A stretch of 64,000 nt of DNA from Flavobacterium sp. SUN046 (GCF_028867965.1 NZ_JAPQNT010000008.1:62001-126000); one strand, 5' to 3'. Counted from the first letter of the stretch, positions 54,793-63,751 are shown. Made by a program: numbers and translations. Notes: generated by a model from the sequence alone, not told the origin.

Positions 54793-56706
54793 TTAAATAC
54801 TTTTAATTTCGTTTATACCAAAACGTTTTAAAGTTTGTACTGCATTGGTTTTCTCTACATCTGTAAAACCAGTATCTTTAAAAATAACTCTGCATGTTTC
54901 TGGATTAATTTCTTGTTTCCAAGCTCCAATTCCTTCTGCTACTTTATTGGTTATTCCATCAGCTAGGCAAATGAATAATGCACCCAAACCTACATTGAAT
55001 ACCTTTTTACCTTCAATGATTTTTTCTTCAATAGGTAAGGTTAAATCTAAACCATATTTTAAAAGGATTTCAAACAATACATCTTCTTCAGAGCGGTCAG
55101 TTTTAATATTGTCTTGACTATCAAAAAGACTTTGTTCTAAATTATCTGGATTTCCATCCCAGCCTTTAATGTTGGAACTGTCGAGTTTGAAAACTTTGAA
55201 ACCTGTATCTAAGTCTCTTGCTTTATCTGGATTTTCTTCAGCTATCTTTTTTCCTGCTCTTCGAATTCTTTCTTTTCCAATTTCTGTTATCGTTTTATAT
55301 CCATGTTTATATGCATCAGATTTTGTATCGGTAAATTCAGGTAATTGTACCATTATAAATTTTCTGTTACCATTGTCTTCTGAATTTAATTGGATAGTTG
55401 AGTGAGCTGTAGTACCTGAACCTGAAAAAAAATCTAATACAATATCATTATCTTTTGTAATTATTTTCAGGATATCTTTCACAGCGTGTATTGATTTAGG
55501 ATAACTAAAAACATTACTCCCAAATAGTCCTTTTATAACATTAGTCCCGTAAAACTCTGATTGATATTTTTTGTCAATCCATAAGTTTTTTAAAACTTCT
55601 TGTTCATAATACTTATGCTGAATTTTAAACTCAGTACCATCTTTTAAAACTCTAAATTTCTGTTTGGAGTTTAATTCTGCAAATGATTCCTGTATATTTT
55701 TCCATGAGAATTCTCCATTTCTATTTTTTGGAAAAAGTTCAATTGAATTTGTAAAGGGAATGTGAGATATTGTTTTCCCATCCTCACTTACATAGATTGG
55801 ATACCAATTATTAGGTCTGTTTTGCCTCGACCAAGATGTTCTTGCACGAATATAATCTTCCCATCTAAATTTTCCTTCATCATCATGTTCATTAAATGTT
55901 TTTAATACATCTTCTGAAATAGCAACTTGATTGAACTTTGCAAGGTTAATTTTCTTTGAATAAATAAGCATATACTCAATGTTTTCAGAGAAGAATTCTG
56001 CTTGATTTCTGCCCTTGGGGTTGTGCTGAATGGTTACATTTACAATTCTATTTCCTTCTCCAAATATTTCATCGCAAATTTTTATAAGGTTATGTAATTC
56101 AAAATGGTCAATTGTCAAAACTATAAATCCTTCATCAATTAATAGATTTCGAGATAATCTTATTCTAGAATACATCATTGATAACCAATCGCTATGATAT
56201 CTTCCATGAGTATCAGGATTAGTAGTCAGAAGTTGGTCGTTATCATTTTTTTGATTTGTATATTCAAGGTAAGAACTTAAGTTATCAGAAAAATCGTTTT
56301 TATAAAGTAAATCTTTGCCTGTATTGTAGGGCGGGTCAATGTATATCATCTTCACTTTATTAGAGTAACTCTTTTGAAGTAGCTTCAACACTTCAAGGTT
56401 GTCGCCCTCAATGTATAAGTTTTGGCTAGTATCCCAATTTACACTTTCTTCTTTTGCTGGTCTTAATGTTCCTGTGCTTGGTTTGTGAGCTTCTCTACGT
56501 GCTTGTGTTTTTCCAGCCCAAGTAAAACGATAGTATTCTTCTTCGGTTTCTGTTTCGTCACGCAGAATATCTTGTAGTACTTTAAAATCAATTTTCCCTT
56601 CGGTAAAAACCTCTGGGAAAAGTTCTTTTAATCGGGTAATATTATCATTCACTATATCTAAACTTTGAGTAAGTTCGTCTCCTTTTTTTATTTGCTCTAT
56701 ACTCAT
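54793..56706 (-). CDS. mod: Type III DNA methyltransferase Mod (copy 2)
   Basis: The 637-residue protein is a paralogue of the downstream mod. DPPY (MIYIDPPYNTGKD) is at 120-132 and motif I (VLDFFSGSGTTAHST) at about 423-437. Its ends match copy 1 almost exactly, but the target-recognition centre (about 135-480, including KGRNQAEFFSENIEYM and WYPIYVSEDGKTIS) is unrelated in detail, indicating a different recognition sequence. Its start overlaps the DUF4391-like gene by four bases. Both paralogues look intact, with no frameshift or simple-repeat tract visible inside. Confidence 0.93.
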   Translation of the reverse strand: MSIEQIKKGDELTQSLDIVNDNITRLKELFPEVFTEGKIDFKVLQDILRDETETEEEYYRFTWAGKTQARREAHKPSTGTLRPAKEESVNWDTSQNLYIEGDNLEVLKLLQKSYSNKVKMIYIDPPYNTGKDLLYKNDFSDNLSSYLEYTNQKNDNDQLLTTNPDTHGRYHSDWLSMMYSRIRLSRNLLIDEGFIVLTIDHFELHNLIKICDEIFGEGNRIVNVTIQHNPKGRNQAEFFSENIEYMLIYSKKINLAKFNQVAISEDVLKTFNEHDDEGKFRWEDYIRARTSWSRQNRPNNWYPIYVSEDGKTISHIPFTNSIELFPKNRNGEFSWKNIQESFAELNSKQKFRVLKDGTEFKIQHKYYEQEVLKNLWIDKKYQSEFYGTNVIKGLFGSNVFSYPKSIHAVKDILKIITKDNDIVLDFFSGSGTTAHSTIQLNSEDNGNRKFIMVQLPEFTDTKSDAYKHGYKTITEIGKERIRRAGKKIAEENPDKARDLDTGFKVFKLDSSNIKGWDGNPDNLEQSLFDSQDNIKTDRSEEDVLFEILLKYGLDLTLPIEEKIIEGKKVFNVGLGALFICLADGITNKVAEGIGAWKQEINPETCRVIFKDTGFTDVEKTNAVQTLKRFGINEIKSI

Positions 56707-57473
56707 ACCGTTCCTAATTTATTTTTAATTTTTTCAATTTCTTTTCGCTGGTTCTGAATTTCAATATTCAAAGATACTCTGTTATTGAGTTGCGTTTCTT
56801 TTTTTATTTGATTGCTCAAACGGACTACTTCATTTTCAATGGTTTCAATATTGGCGAGTAGCATCATATCTTCTTCGGTTCTGCTGTGGCTTCGCTTACT
56901 GAAGCTTCCAGTTATTGTAGCCGTTTGAAATTGTACGATAGCTTGAATGTAACTTTTATAGGTGGTTTCCATATTGGTTTTATCCAATACTGAAAAATCT
57001 AAAGCATTGAAAAATGAAGTAATGATTTCATTTTTATACAGCTTTGAAAATGCAGTGGTTGTATTGTAATTTTCAATAGTTCTTTTGTTAGAATCGTTCA
57101 AGTTAATGCGTTTGTCACAGGCATTTATCACAAAGTGAGTAGCATCTTCAACGATTACTATCATTTGGTAGGGAATGTATTTTTGTAGTAAAACAATACA
57201 TTTGTCAGCCAATTCATTTAGTTTGTTATCGGCAATAGTGCAGACCATTATTTGAATTTCTTCATAGGCATAATTATCAGTGACAACTGCTGGAATATTG
57301 GCAATAGTGGGTTTTATACTTGCCATCCAATCCATACTTTGAATGGAATTATTCAATAGTTTCTTTTCAGTAGCCGACAAGTCAAAGTTTTTCAGAAAGA
57401 AAGCTTTGGTTAGCTTTTTATCTAAAACACTTCGCTCTGGAATATTGAATATGTTATTGTATAAAAACGGCAT
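56703..57473 (-). CDS. DUF4391-like protein
   Basis: The 256-residue protein begins MPFLYNNIFNIPERSVLDKK and includes NFDLSATEKKLLNNSIQSMD, IQIMVCTIADNKLNELADK, a YQMIVIVEDATHFVINACDK region and a C-terminal coiled-coil (LSNQIKKETQLNNRVSLNI). This matches what I recall of DUF4391, a protein found next to helicases and type III Mod genes; its role is unknown. It sits immediately after the SNF2 helicase and overlaps mod2 by four bases, so it works with them. The family call needs a profile search. Confidence 0.65.
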   Translation of the reverse strand: MPFLYNNIFNIPERSVLDKKLTKAFFLKNFDLSATEKKLLNNSIQSMDWMASIKPTIANIPAVVTDNYAYEEIQIMVCTIADNKLNELADKCIVLLQKYIPYQMIVIVEDATHFVINACDKRINLNDSNKRTIENYNTTTAFSKLYKNEIITSFFNALDFSVLDKTNMETTYKSYIQAIVQFQTATITGSFSKRSHSRTEEDMMLLANIETIENEVVRLSNQIKKETQLNNRVSLNIEIQNQRKEIEKIKNKLGTV

Positions 57474-60400
57474 TTATTTTATTATTAAGAAGCTAATTAA
57501 TTCTAGGTTTTCTTCTTTGTTTAAAGCATCACTGAGCAAAGTAGTTCCTCCTGGTGTTGCTAATGAATCCAGACCAACTTCTTCTTGAACACCAACTACT
57601 TCTAACATGGAAGTTTTTAGTAGTTTGGCATAAGCTTCCATCTTTTTATTGCCTTTGGTTTCTTTGTCAAATTCTGCAATTAATTCTGGTAAAATCATAT
57701 CATTACCCATGCACAATTTTCTGAAATAATCTAGTACTAGTTTAGTTTGTGAAGCTTTTACAATTTCTTGCCCATCCAAGCTGATATAAACCAAAAAGAA
57801 CGGATATAAGATGTTATTTTTAAGTTTCTTGGCATAGTCATCACTATTGCCTTTTAAGCAGAAAATAACGCCTTTCTTGATGTTTTCAAGATTGGATTTG
57901 ACAACGGCATAAGAAGCTTTTGGAATTTGGCTTAATTCTTTAAGTTGCTCATCAGAACTCTTCTCTAAATCTATTTTAAAATCGTTGAAGGTTAAATCGG
58001 TTATCGAAATATTTCCTTGAACATCTTCTAAATCTATTACTTGGTCTTGTAGTTGTTTTAATTGTCTTCTACGATAATCCAAGTCTTGCATTTCTCTACT
58101 GTTTTGAGAAATGATATTGTCTTCACCAGTTGCTGAAACATCCAGCATTACCATTTTACCTTGAACTCTGGCAACCAAATCAATAAAGCTATCTAATTCC
58201 ATGCTTGGGAAAAAGTTCACCAATTGAATGTTTTCGTTTACCGAACCAATACGGTCAATACGACCAAAACGTTGAATGATACGAACTGGATTCCAGTGAA
58301 TGTCATAATTAATCAAGTAGTCACAATCCTGAAGATTTTGCCCTTCAGAAATACAATCGGTACAAAACATTACATCAATTTCATTTACTTCATCTGGGAA
58401 AATTTCTTTTCTCTTTTTAGATTTTGGTGAGAAATGCGTCAGAATAGAACTTAAATCCGTTCTGGTCTTAGGCATATTCGTTTTGTTGTTTCCAGTTCCA
58501 GTAACTAAGGCACTGTATAAACCGAATTCATCTTTTAGCCATTCATTTAATTGATTGTGAAGATAGTTTGCAGTATCAGCAAACGCTGTAAAAATGATTA
58601 CCTTTTTGTTATCTGGATTTATTGGATTTGCTATTTTGTTGGAGATGATATTTTTTAATTCCAGTAACTTAGCATCACGTTCTACATCTATCAACTTGAT
58701 GTTATTCATCAAAGTGACTAAAACAGATTTGTCCTGTTTTAAATCCTGTTTCCATCGGATAATATCAATATCTTGAATCAATACTTTGGTTTTACCACCA
58801 ACAAGTAAATCTTCTAATTCTGTATCGTCTATATCAATGTCGGTGATGTTAATATCATTGTCAATTGCACCGCTTTTATGTTCTTCGATTTGTTTTAAAT
58901 TGGCATCAATTAAGTGGATGATTTTTTCAACTGTAAGCTTGAAGGAATAAATAGAACTTTCTAAACGTTTAAGAAGGTTTACACGCATCAAGTAAATCAA
59001 ACTTTGCTCACGGTCAACTTGTTTGAATACACCACCAGTATGCGTTTCCATATCATATTTCTCTTCGTAAAAGCTACGTTTGTCAGCCCTAACATACCCA
59101 AGTGGTGAATAGGAAGCTAAATTTAAAGTACTTAGTTCATCATAGATTTCCCCAATATCTTTAAATTGATTTTGGGTGTCAATTTCTGGATAAACTGTAA
59201 TTGGAATTAACCGATTTGGAAATTTACCAATGTCGGTTGTGTCATAGTATTTTTCAATATGTTTACGAGACCTAGCGATAGTTAACATGTCCAGAATACG
59301 GAAATACGAACCATCCAAATGAGACATTAATTGGTTTACATCTAAATTATTTGGGTCACCATTTTTATACCAGTTGGTGAATTTACGTTGTGCATCCTTC
59401 ATAACCTGAGAAACACTATCAATACCATAAGTTGAAAATGCTCTGTCATTACCTTCAGTAATAAATGCTATTTGATTTTTCAAATCGTTCATCTTATTGT
59501 TTACTGGTGTAGCAGAAAGCATCAATACTTTAGTTCTGATGTTAGATTTTAGTACATCATTCATCAAACGTTTGTATCGAGTCATTCCACGTTTATTTGG
59601 ATTGTTTCTGAAGTTGTGCGATTCATCAATCACCACCAAATCATAGTTACCCCAATTGATAGTATCTAAATTTATATCACCCGATTTTCCATTTTCTCTG
59701 GAAAGGTCAGTATGGTTTAATACATCATAGTTTAAACGGTCTTCAGCTAGAATATTTAGTTTGTCATTGCTTTGGTAAACTGTCCAGTTATCTCTTAGTT
59801 TTTTGGGTGCTAATAGTAGAATTCTATCATTACGAAGTTGGTAATACTTCATCACTGCTAAAGCTTCAAAAGTTTTACCTAAACCAACTGAATCAGCTAT
59901 AATACAACCACCATAAGTTTCGATTTTTTCTATTGCTCCAATTACGGCATCCTTCTGAAAATTGTATAATAAGCTCCAAATCTTTGAGTCTTTGAATCCT
60001 ACTTTTTCTAGTTTTTCATCTGCACGTTCATTTACTGTAGAGTAGTGGAAAATCTCTCGAACGCTGTATTTGTATATTGATTCACCAGAAATATTTGAAG
60101 TACCTTTATCTAAAAGACTTTTGATGTTATCATTTAAAATTTCTTTGCTGTTATCCCAAGCATTTTTGAATAAGGTCAAGTATTGGTTGTTAGCGTCATC
60201 AAAACTATTGATGAAGATTGGAGTTTCTGAATTTAAAACTCCTAAAGAGACAGAGTCCAAATTCATTGGAGTTAAAGTGAAACAAGTTGAAACACCACCG
60301 TTTTCTACGATAAAAATATTTTGATTCCCTAAACCACCTTTTCTGATTTTAATTTTATCGTCAATTAATCCAATAACTTGGTTGATTTTATATTTTCTAT

Positions 60401-60638
60401 CCAGTAGAAGGTTTAGTTTGTTTTCTGCTTCAGATTGAATAAACCTAAAATCATCTTCGGTTTTGAAATCATAATTAAGTAAAAAATGAATTTGCTTTGA
60501 TTTTGAAAATGAGTTAATCAAATCAAACAACGCAAAACCAGTAAAGTGGTTGCAACTTATGAAAATAGAAGAATCCTCATTGATTAAATTCTCAATTTCA
60601 TTTATAAGAAGTAAATCTTGATTGTTTATTATTTTCAT
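57474..60638 (-). CDS. SNF2-type helicase with N-terminal PLD-like domain
   Basis: The 1054-residue protein is the first gene of the operon. Helicase motifs are ADSVGLGKTFEALAVMKYY (Walker A, 248-260), LVVIDESHNFRNN (DESH, 338), LMLSATPVNNKMNDLKN, then IIFTAFADTANYL, CISEGQNLQD and QRFGRIDRIGSVNE. The first ~180 residues have the strand pattern of a phospholipase D-like domain (KIRKGGLGNQNIFIVENGG, LTPMNLDSV) but lack the HxK motif, so it is likely non-catalytic and used for contact. SNF2 enzymes move along or remodel DNA and occur in several phage-defence systems. No promoter of the usual consensus is obvious upstream. Confidence 0.88.
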   Translation of the reverse strand: MKIINNQDLLLINEIENLINEDSSIFISCNHFTGFALFDLINSFSKSKQIHFLLNYDFKTEDDFRFIQSEAENKLNLLLDRKYKINQVIGLIDDKIKIRKGGLGNQNIFIVENGGVSTCFTLTPMNLDSVSLGVLNSETPIFINSFDDANNQYLTLFKNAWDNSKEILNDNIKSLLDKGTSNISGESIYKYSVREIFHYSTVNERADEKLEKVGFKDSKIWSLLYNFQKDAVIGAIEKIETYGGCIIADSVGLGKTFEALAVMKYYQLRNDRILLLAPKKLRDNWTVYQSNDKLNILAEDRLNYDVLNHTDLSRENGKSGDINLDTINWGNYDLVVIDESHNFRNNPNKRGMTRYKRLMNDVLKSNIRTKVLMLSATPVNNKMNDLKNQIAFITEGNDRAFSTYGIDSVSQVMKDAQRKFTNWYKNGDPNNLDVNQLMSHLDGSYFRILDMLTIARSRKHIEKYYDTTDIGKFPNRLIPITVYPEIDTQNQFKDIGEIYDELSTLNLASYSPLGYVRADKRSFYEEKYDMETHTGGVFKQVDREQSLIYLMRVNLLKRLESSIYSFKLTVEKIIHLIDANLKQIEEHKSGAIDNDINITDIDIDDTELEDLLVGGKTKVLIQDIDIIRWKQDLKQDKSVLVTLMNNIKLIDVERDAKLLELKNIISNKIANPINPDNKKVIIFTAFADTANYLHNQLNEWLKDEFGLYSALVTGTGNNKTNMPKTRTDLSSILTHFSPKSKKRKEIFPDEVNEIDVMFCTDCISEGQNLQDCDYLINYDIHWNPVRIIQRFGRIDRIGSVNENIQLVNFFPSMELDSFIDLVARVQGKMVMLDVSATGEDNIISQNSREMQDLDYRRRQLKQLQDQVIDLEDVQGNISITDLTFNDFKIDLEKSSDEQLKELSQIPKASYAVVKSNLENIKKGVIFCLKGNSDDYAKKLKNNILYPFFLVYISLDGQEIVKASQTKLVLDYFRKLCMGNDMILPELIAEFDKETKGNKKMEAYAKLLKTSMLEVVGVQEEVGLDSLATPGGTTLLSDALNKEENLELISFLIIK

Positions 60639-60752
60639 TGTAAATGTTTTACAGCCGATTAACTGAATTAAAAAAGAAATTATTGTTTGGTGATTTTTGA
60701 GGTCTTAAAAATATAATAAATATCTCATTATTAATATACTTTTTTAAATAAA

Positions 60753-60777
60753 AAACGAGACCTTTTGAGTCTCGTTT
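60753..60777 (-). terminator. Intrinsic terminator for the minus-strand gene at 60800-61276
   Basis: AAACGAGAC / GTCTCGTTT form a 9-bp stem with a 7-base loop, and on the minus strand a T-run follows. It separates the lipoprotein-like gene from the helicase operon starting at 60638. Confidence 0.8.
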
Positions 60778-60799
60778 AATCTTTGTTTAAATTTTTCTA

Positions 60800-61276
60800 T
60801 TATTCCCAACCTTTATCAAGCATATAATACGATGCACCATAATGAAATCCAGTTTTAGCCACAAATAAATCGCCAATAGCTCGCTGTTGCAATGTTAAAT
60901 CTCCGTTGTTATCCCATTCAATGTACCTTTTGGAATCTTTTGCAGTCAGTTCGCCAACATTAAAGGTATATTCTTCTTCGGGAGCTTGATTCATATCCCA
61001 AGTGAAATCGTTTTCATTGTTGTGGTCATTAACACTTGACCATGTTTTAATAGTGTTGCCCTCGATTAATAAGCGCACATGAATTGTCAATCCGCCTTGA
61101 GGATAGTAAGCCAAATGCCATTTCCCTTGCACATAATTTTGTACATCTGATGCGTTTTCAATATTTACTTTGGATTCATTTGAACCATTTTCAAACATAT
61201 TTCTACATTTTATCACAATAAAAGCGAGTAGTACCGCCATACCAAGAATTTGAAACCAAACTATGTATTTTTTCAT
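60800..61276 (-). CDS. Small membrane-anchored hypothetical protein
   Basis: I take the ATG at 61276; an upstream start would add 21 residues across the promoter region. The ~158-residue protein has one N-terminal membrane segment (IVWFQILGMAVLLAFIVIK) and a soluble part with YVQGKWHLAYYPQGGLTIHV, TWSSVNDHNNENDFTWD and HYGASYYMLDKGWE. The G-K-W-x-L opening resembles lipocalin-like or DUF-type beta-barrels. It is divergent from an HTH regulator that begins at 61380. No function known. Confidence 0.65.
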   Translation of the reverse strand: MKKYIVWFQILGMAVLLAFIVIKCRNMFENGSNESKVNIENASDVQNYVQGKWHLAYYPQGGLTIHVRLLIEGNTIKTWSSVNDHNNENDFTWDMNQAPEEEYTFNVGELTAKDSKRYIEWDNNGDLTLQQRAIGDLFVAKTGFHYGASYYMLDKGWE

Positions 61277-61303
61277 AAATTTTATTTTTTTTAAGATAAT
61301 GAG

Positions 61304-61336
61304 CAAATATAAGATTTTGCGGATAAAAACCCGCAA
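61304..61336 (-). promoter_or_regulatory. Divergent control region with operator-like dyad
   Basis: A perfect TTGCGG-N8-CCGCAA inverted repeat lies at 61317-61336, between the two divergent genes. On the minus strand TATATTTG (61311-61304) is a -7 box for the 61276 gene, and the dyad would cover its upstream side. The nearby HTH protein is the natural ligand (inference). Confidence 0.5.
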
Positions 61337-61379
61337 CACAAAATCAATTTTTTTATTGAGACTTACGCAATTTTGCCGA

Positions 61380-61625
61380 ATGCAGAAGCAACTTGATAGT
61401 ATAAAAAAAGAGGTAGTTCAGAGAATACACATAGTATTCCAAAGGGATTTCGATGGGAATAACCGAAAATTTGCTAAAGAGGTTGGTTGCGATGAAAAAA
61501 CAATACGCTTTTTGTTTGACCACAACCAAGGCATGACATTGAATTTACTTTTTAAAATTGCTAGAGCAATAAAAACTACACCAAGCGAACTTCTTGAAGG
61601 CTTGGAATTTACAAAAGAAGATTAG
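61380..61625 (+). CDS. HTH-type transcriptional regulator
   Basis: The 81-residue protein from the Met at 61380 has an HTH of the XRE type: NRKFAKEVGCDEKTIRFLFD, then MTLNLLFKIARAIKTTPSEL. A longer version from 61299 is possible but would run through the operator-like dyad. It diverges from the membrane-protein gene and overlaps the convergent small ORF by four bases. It probably regulates its divergent neighbour. Confidence 0.8.
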   Translation: MQKQLDSIKKEVVQRIHIVFQRDFDGNNRKFAKEVGCDEKTIRFLFDHNQGMTLNLLFKIARAIKTTPSELLEGLEFTKED

Positions 61626-61765
61626 TCTTTCTTTTTCTTCAATAATTTTGCAATTTCTTTTAATTCTTCTCGGTCAATTCCTTTCATTATGATTGTGATT
61701 GGAAAATGAGCTGGCTGGTTTTCTAGCAATTTTTTTATTTGGCTAACAGTTAATATTATTTTCAT
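61622..61765 (-). CDS. Small hypothetical protein (47 aa)
   Basis: An ATG at 61765 opens a frame beginning MKIILTVSQIKKLLENQPAH and ending LLKKKKD, strongly basic and helical. It is convergent with and overlaps the regulator stop by four bases. Short basic proteins of this kind are common in mobile elements; the function is unknown. Confidence 0.5.
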   Translation of the reverse strand: MKIILTVSQIKKLLENQPAHFPITIIMKGIDREELKEIAKLLKKKKD

Positions 61766-62199
61766 TGTATCTACTTTTTATATAAATAGCTTGTTATCTA
61801 TTTTGAATCCCAAAAATTTGCCCAAAAATATTTTTACAATTTTCGAAACAATCAGAAAAAATCCGAAATTTTAGATTGAGATTTTTGGAGGCAAAATATT
61901 TTTCAATCTGATTTATTCAGACTGCTAGTTTCAAATTCAGGGTAAACGGGACCAGGGTTTTGGCATCGCCATTTTTGGAACTTCTTGAAAGTCACTATTA
62001 ACAGGGAGGGAGGGGGTATTGGCAGAAAGGAGGGTATTGATACCTTACCATCGTTCAGGTGTTCGTTAAACAGTTTTAAGCCAATTTTGGGACATGGTTA
62101 ACTTGGGTTAAGGGATAGTTTAGCCCCAAAATATAGCATTATGTTTAGCTAAATTTTCATTTTTATTGAATCTGTTGAGATGTATTAAGAAATTGGTTG
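61766..62199. other. Non-coding region with a G-rich tract
   Basis: No gene is visible. G-runs GGGAGGGAGGGGG at 62004-62016 are followed by GG, GG and GGG up to 62034, most unlike the AT-rich surroundings and possibly able to form a G-quadruplex. GGTATTGATACC (62033-62044) is a 5-bp-arm dyad. This could be part of an origin of transfer or replication. Confidence 0.45.
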
Positions 62200-62514
62200 G
62201 TACTTATATTAGTATTACTAAGTACTTTTAAAAGTATAAGCAAGTACTTCTGATGTTACTTCATTATAATACTATTAAATAAGATTAATAAATAAGAAAT
62301 ATAATTTATTATATATAATAAGGTACTATTTCAATTTTTCAATTATTTACTATTACAGTACTAGTTTTTTTGATTATCTCAATTTTTACAAAGTTCACCA
62401 CCCTCAAGGATTTTTTTTTAAATAAAGACTAATGCCGAGGTACTATTTTAATTACATGGTACTTTAAAATATTTGTTTCAAGTAAAACTTGCAACTAGCT
62501 TTTTTTGTTAGTAC
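62200..62514. repeat. GTAC-centred iteron-like repeats
   Basis: GTAC occurs eight times in about 315 bases (62200, 62222, 62244, 62323, 62358, 62440, 62459, 62511), where about one is expected at this base composition. The first three are exactly 22 bases apart and read (A/G)GTACTT; two others share GGTACTATTT. The last overlaps the -7 box of the next gene. This layout fits iterons or repressor sites. Confidence 0.6.
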
Positions 62515-62519
62515 CTTTG
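62489..62519 (+). promoter_or_regulatory. Promoter of the winged-helix gene
   Basis: TTG (62489-62491), 20 bases, then TACCTTTG (62512-62519): an exact Bacteroidota consensus. Transcription would start near 62525, giving a ~110-base leader. Confidence 0.7.
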
Positions 62520-62554
62520 CATTATACCTTGTAAGTCAAGGGTTTTGTTATCAT

Positions 62555-62619
62555 AACTAAAGATGTTGTTGTCTTTAGTTCCTTTTTTAAAAAGGATTAT
62601 TGGCGACATTAGTAGCCAA
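62555..62619 (+). promoter_or_regulatory. Structured mRNA leader with three consecutive hairpins
   Basis: Stem one is AACTAAAGA / TCTTTAGTT (62555-62563 and 62572-62580, perfect 9 bp). Directly after it CCTTTTT-T-AAAAAGG (62581-62595) is a second dyad that also provides a T-run behind stem one, so it looks like an attenuator. A third, TTGGC / GCCAA, spans 62600-62619. The start codon is 19 bases further. Confidence 0.55.
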
Positions 62620-62638
62620 AGCATAAAAACTTTAATTT

Positions 62639-63274
62639 ATGCAAAATTTTAAGGAAAGCGGATTTGTTAAGTCATTTCCACAACTATCAAAATTACCAAT
62701 TACTATTTCAGAAAAAAGCTTAATTGAATTGGTACTATCATATACAGATAATGGACAATTATTTTATATGAATTACAAAGATATTGCACCTTACATTGGT
62801 TTTTCAAAGCCACAGAGTGTAAAAAACTTAGTTCATACCCTAAGGAAAAAAGGTTATATTACCTCAAAACAGTCACATAATTTTAATGGTTCAACTGGAG
62901 GTTCATCTACATCAATAGTTGTTAACGAAGATTTTATCAATAAACAGTTAAGTTCTATCATAAAAGCAGAAAATAAAGCCAATAAAGCTGATTTAAACTG
63001 TGATATTCAAATAGACAAAATTGTAGTTGATTCTCCTAAAATTGTCGACCAAAATGAAGACAATTCACTTGTATATGAATTCTATAAAATGTGTGTCTTG
63101 TGCGATAAAAGTGAAATCGTTAATGGTTTAGTCGCTGATTTTATACCCAAGGATGATAATTTTACACCAGATGACGATTTTGAGAATGGAGTAGAAAATC
63201 ATTTGATAAAAATTTTTAATGATGTGGTTCTTCAAAGAAATGATTTGAAAGAAATGTATGTAAACATTAGGTAA
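62639..63274 (+). CDS. Winged-helix protein, possible replication initiator-like or regulator
   Basis: The 211-residue protein has an N-terminal winged helix: PITISEKSLIELVLSYTDNG, then DIAPYIGFSKPQSVKNLVHT and LRKKGYITSKQ, followed by a NGSTGGSSTSIVV wing. The C-terminal half is acidic (DDNFTPDDDFENGVENHLIK) and unrecognised. The fold resembles the HTH_36/phage-replisome-organiser type. Iteron-like repeats and a structured leader upstream suggest it may start replication of the element or control copy number; this is inference. Confidence 0.6.
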   Translation: MQNFKESGFVKSFPQLSKLPITISEKSLIELVLSYTDNGQLFYMNYKDIAPYIGFSKPQSVKNLVHTLRKKGYITSKQSHNFNGSTGGSSTSIVVNEDFINKQLSSIIKAENKANKADLNCDIQIDKIVVDSPKIVDQNEDNSLVYEFYKMCVLCDKSEIVNGLVADFIPKDDNFTPDDDFENGVENHLIKIFNDVVLQRNDLKEMYVNIR

Positions 63275-63344
63275 TTTATAGAAAATCCAAATCCAGATTA
63301 TTGAGATTTTATTGGAATACATGGAATATTGTATAACATTTAAC

Positions 63345-63375
63345 TTGCTAATAACCAGGATATTAATTATATTTG
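63345..63375 (+). promoter_or_regulatory. Promoter of the small membrane-protein gene
   Basis: TTG (63345-63347), 20 bases, then TATATTTG (63368-63375). The ATG at 63393 lies about 12 bases after the expected start site. Confidence 0.6.
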
Positions 63376-63392
63376 AATTTAAATTTAATGTT

Positions 63393-63620
63393 ATGAAAAA
63401 CAACTTAAACGGATTTCCCTTAGACGACTCAATGTCAACCCAATTGAAATATAATTTGTTTGCAGAACGCATGAATCGAGGGCAACTAAGTTATAATACA
63501 CGCAACCAATCATCTTCAAGCGATGCTGTAATGTTGGTTGGTGGACTGTTTAAAATATTGTTTGCTTTAATTGGTTTCGCATTTGGAATTTTAAAATGGA
63601 TTTTCAATCAATTGAAGTAA
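63393..63620 (+). CDS. Small membrane protein (75 aa)
   Basis: From the ATG at 63393 the frame reads MKNNLNGFPLDDSMSTQLKY, a Ser-rich middle, and a C-terminal membrane segment (VGGLFKILFALIGFAFGILK). I chose this start because it follows a consensus promoter; an upstream in-frame start would include the promoter. No known family; such C-tail-anchored small proteins are frequent in mobile elements. Confidence 0.6.
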   Translation: MKNNLNGFPLDDSMSTQLKYNLFAERMNRGQLSYNTRNQSSSSDAVMLVGGLFKILFALIGFAFGILKWIFNQLK

Positions 63621-63751
63621 GAATACAGTAAACTTAATTTTATTTCAATTTGTACTTAAAGCATAGAAATGTCAACAAAGACTCAAAAATGATAATTCTC
63701 AAACCCACGCCATAAAAAAAACGAGAACGGCTGAAACAGGGTTAGAATTTA

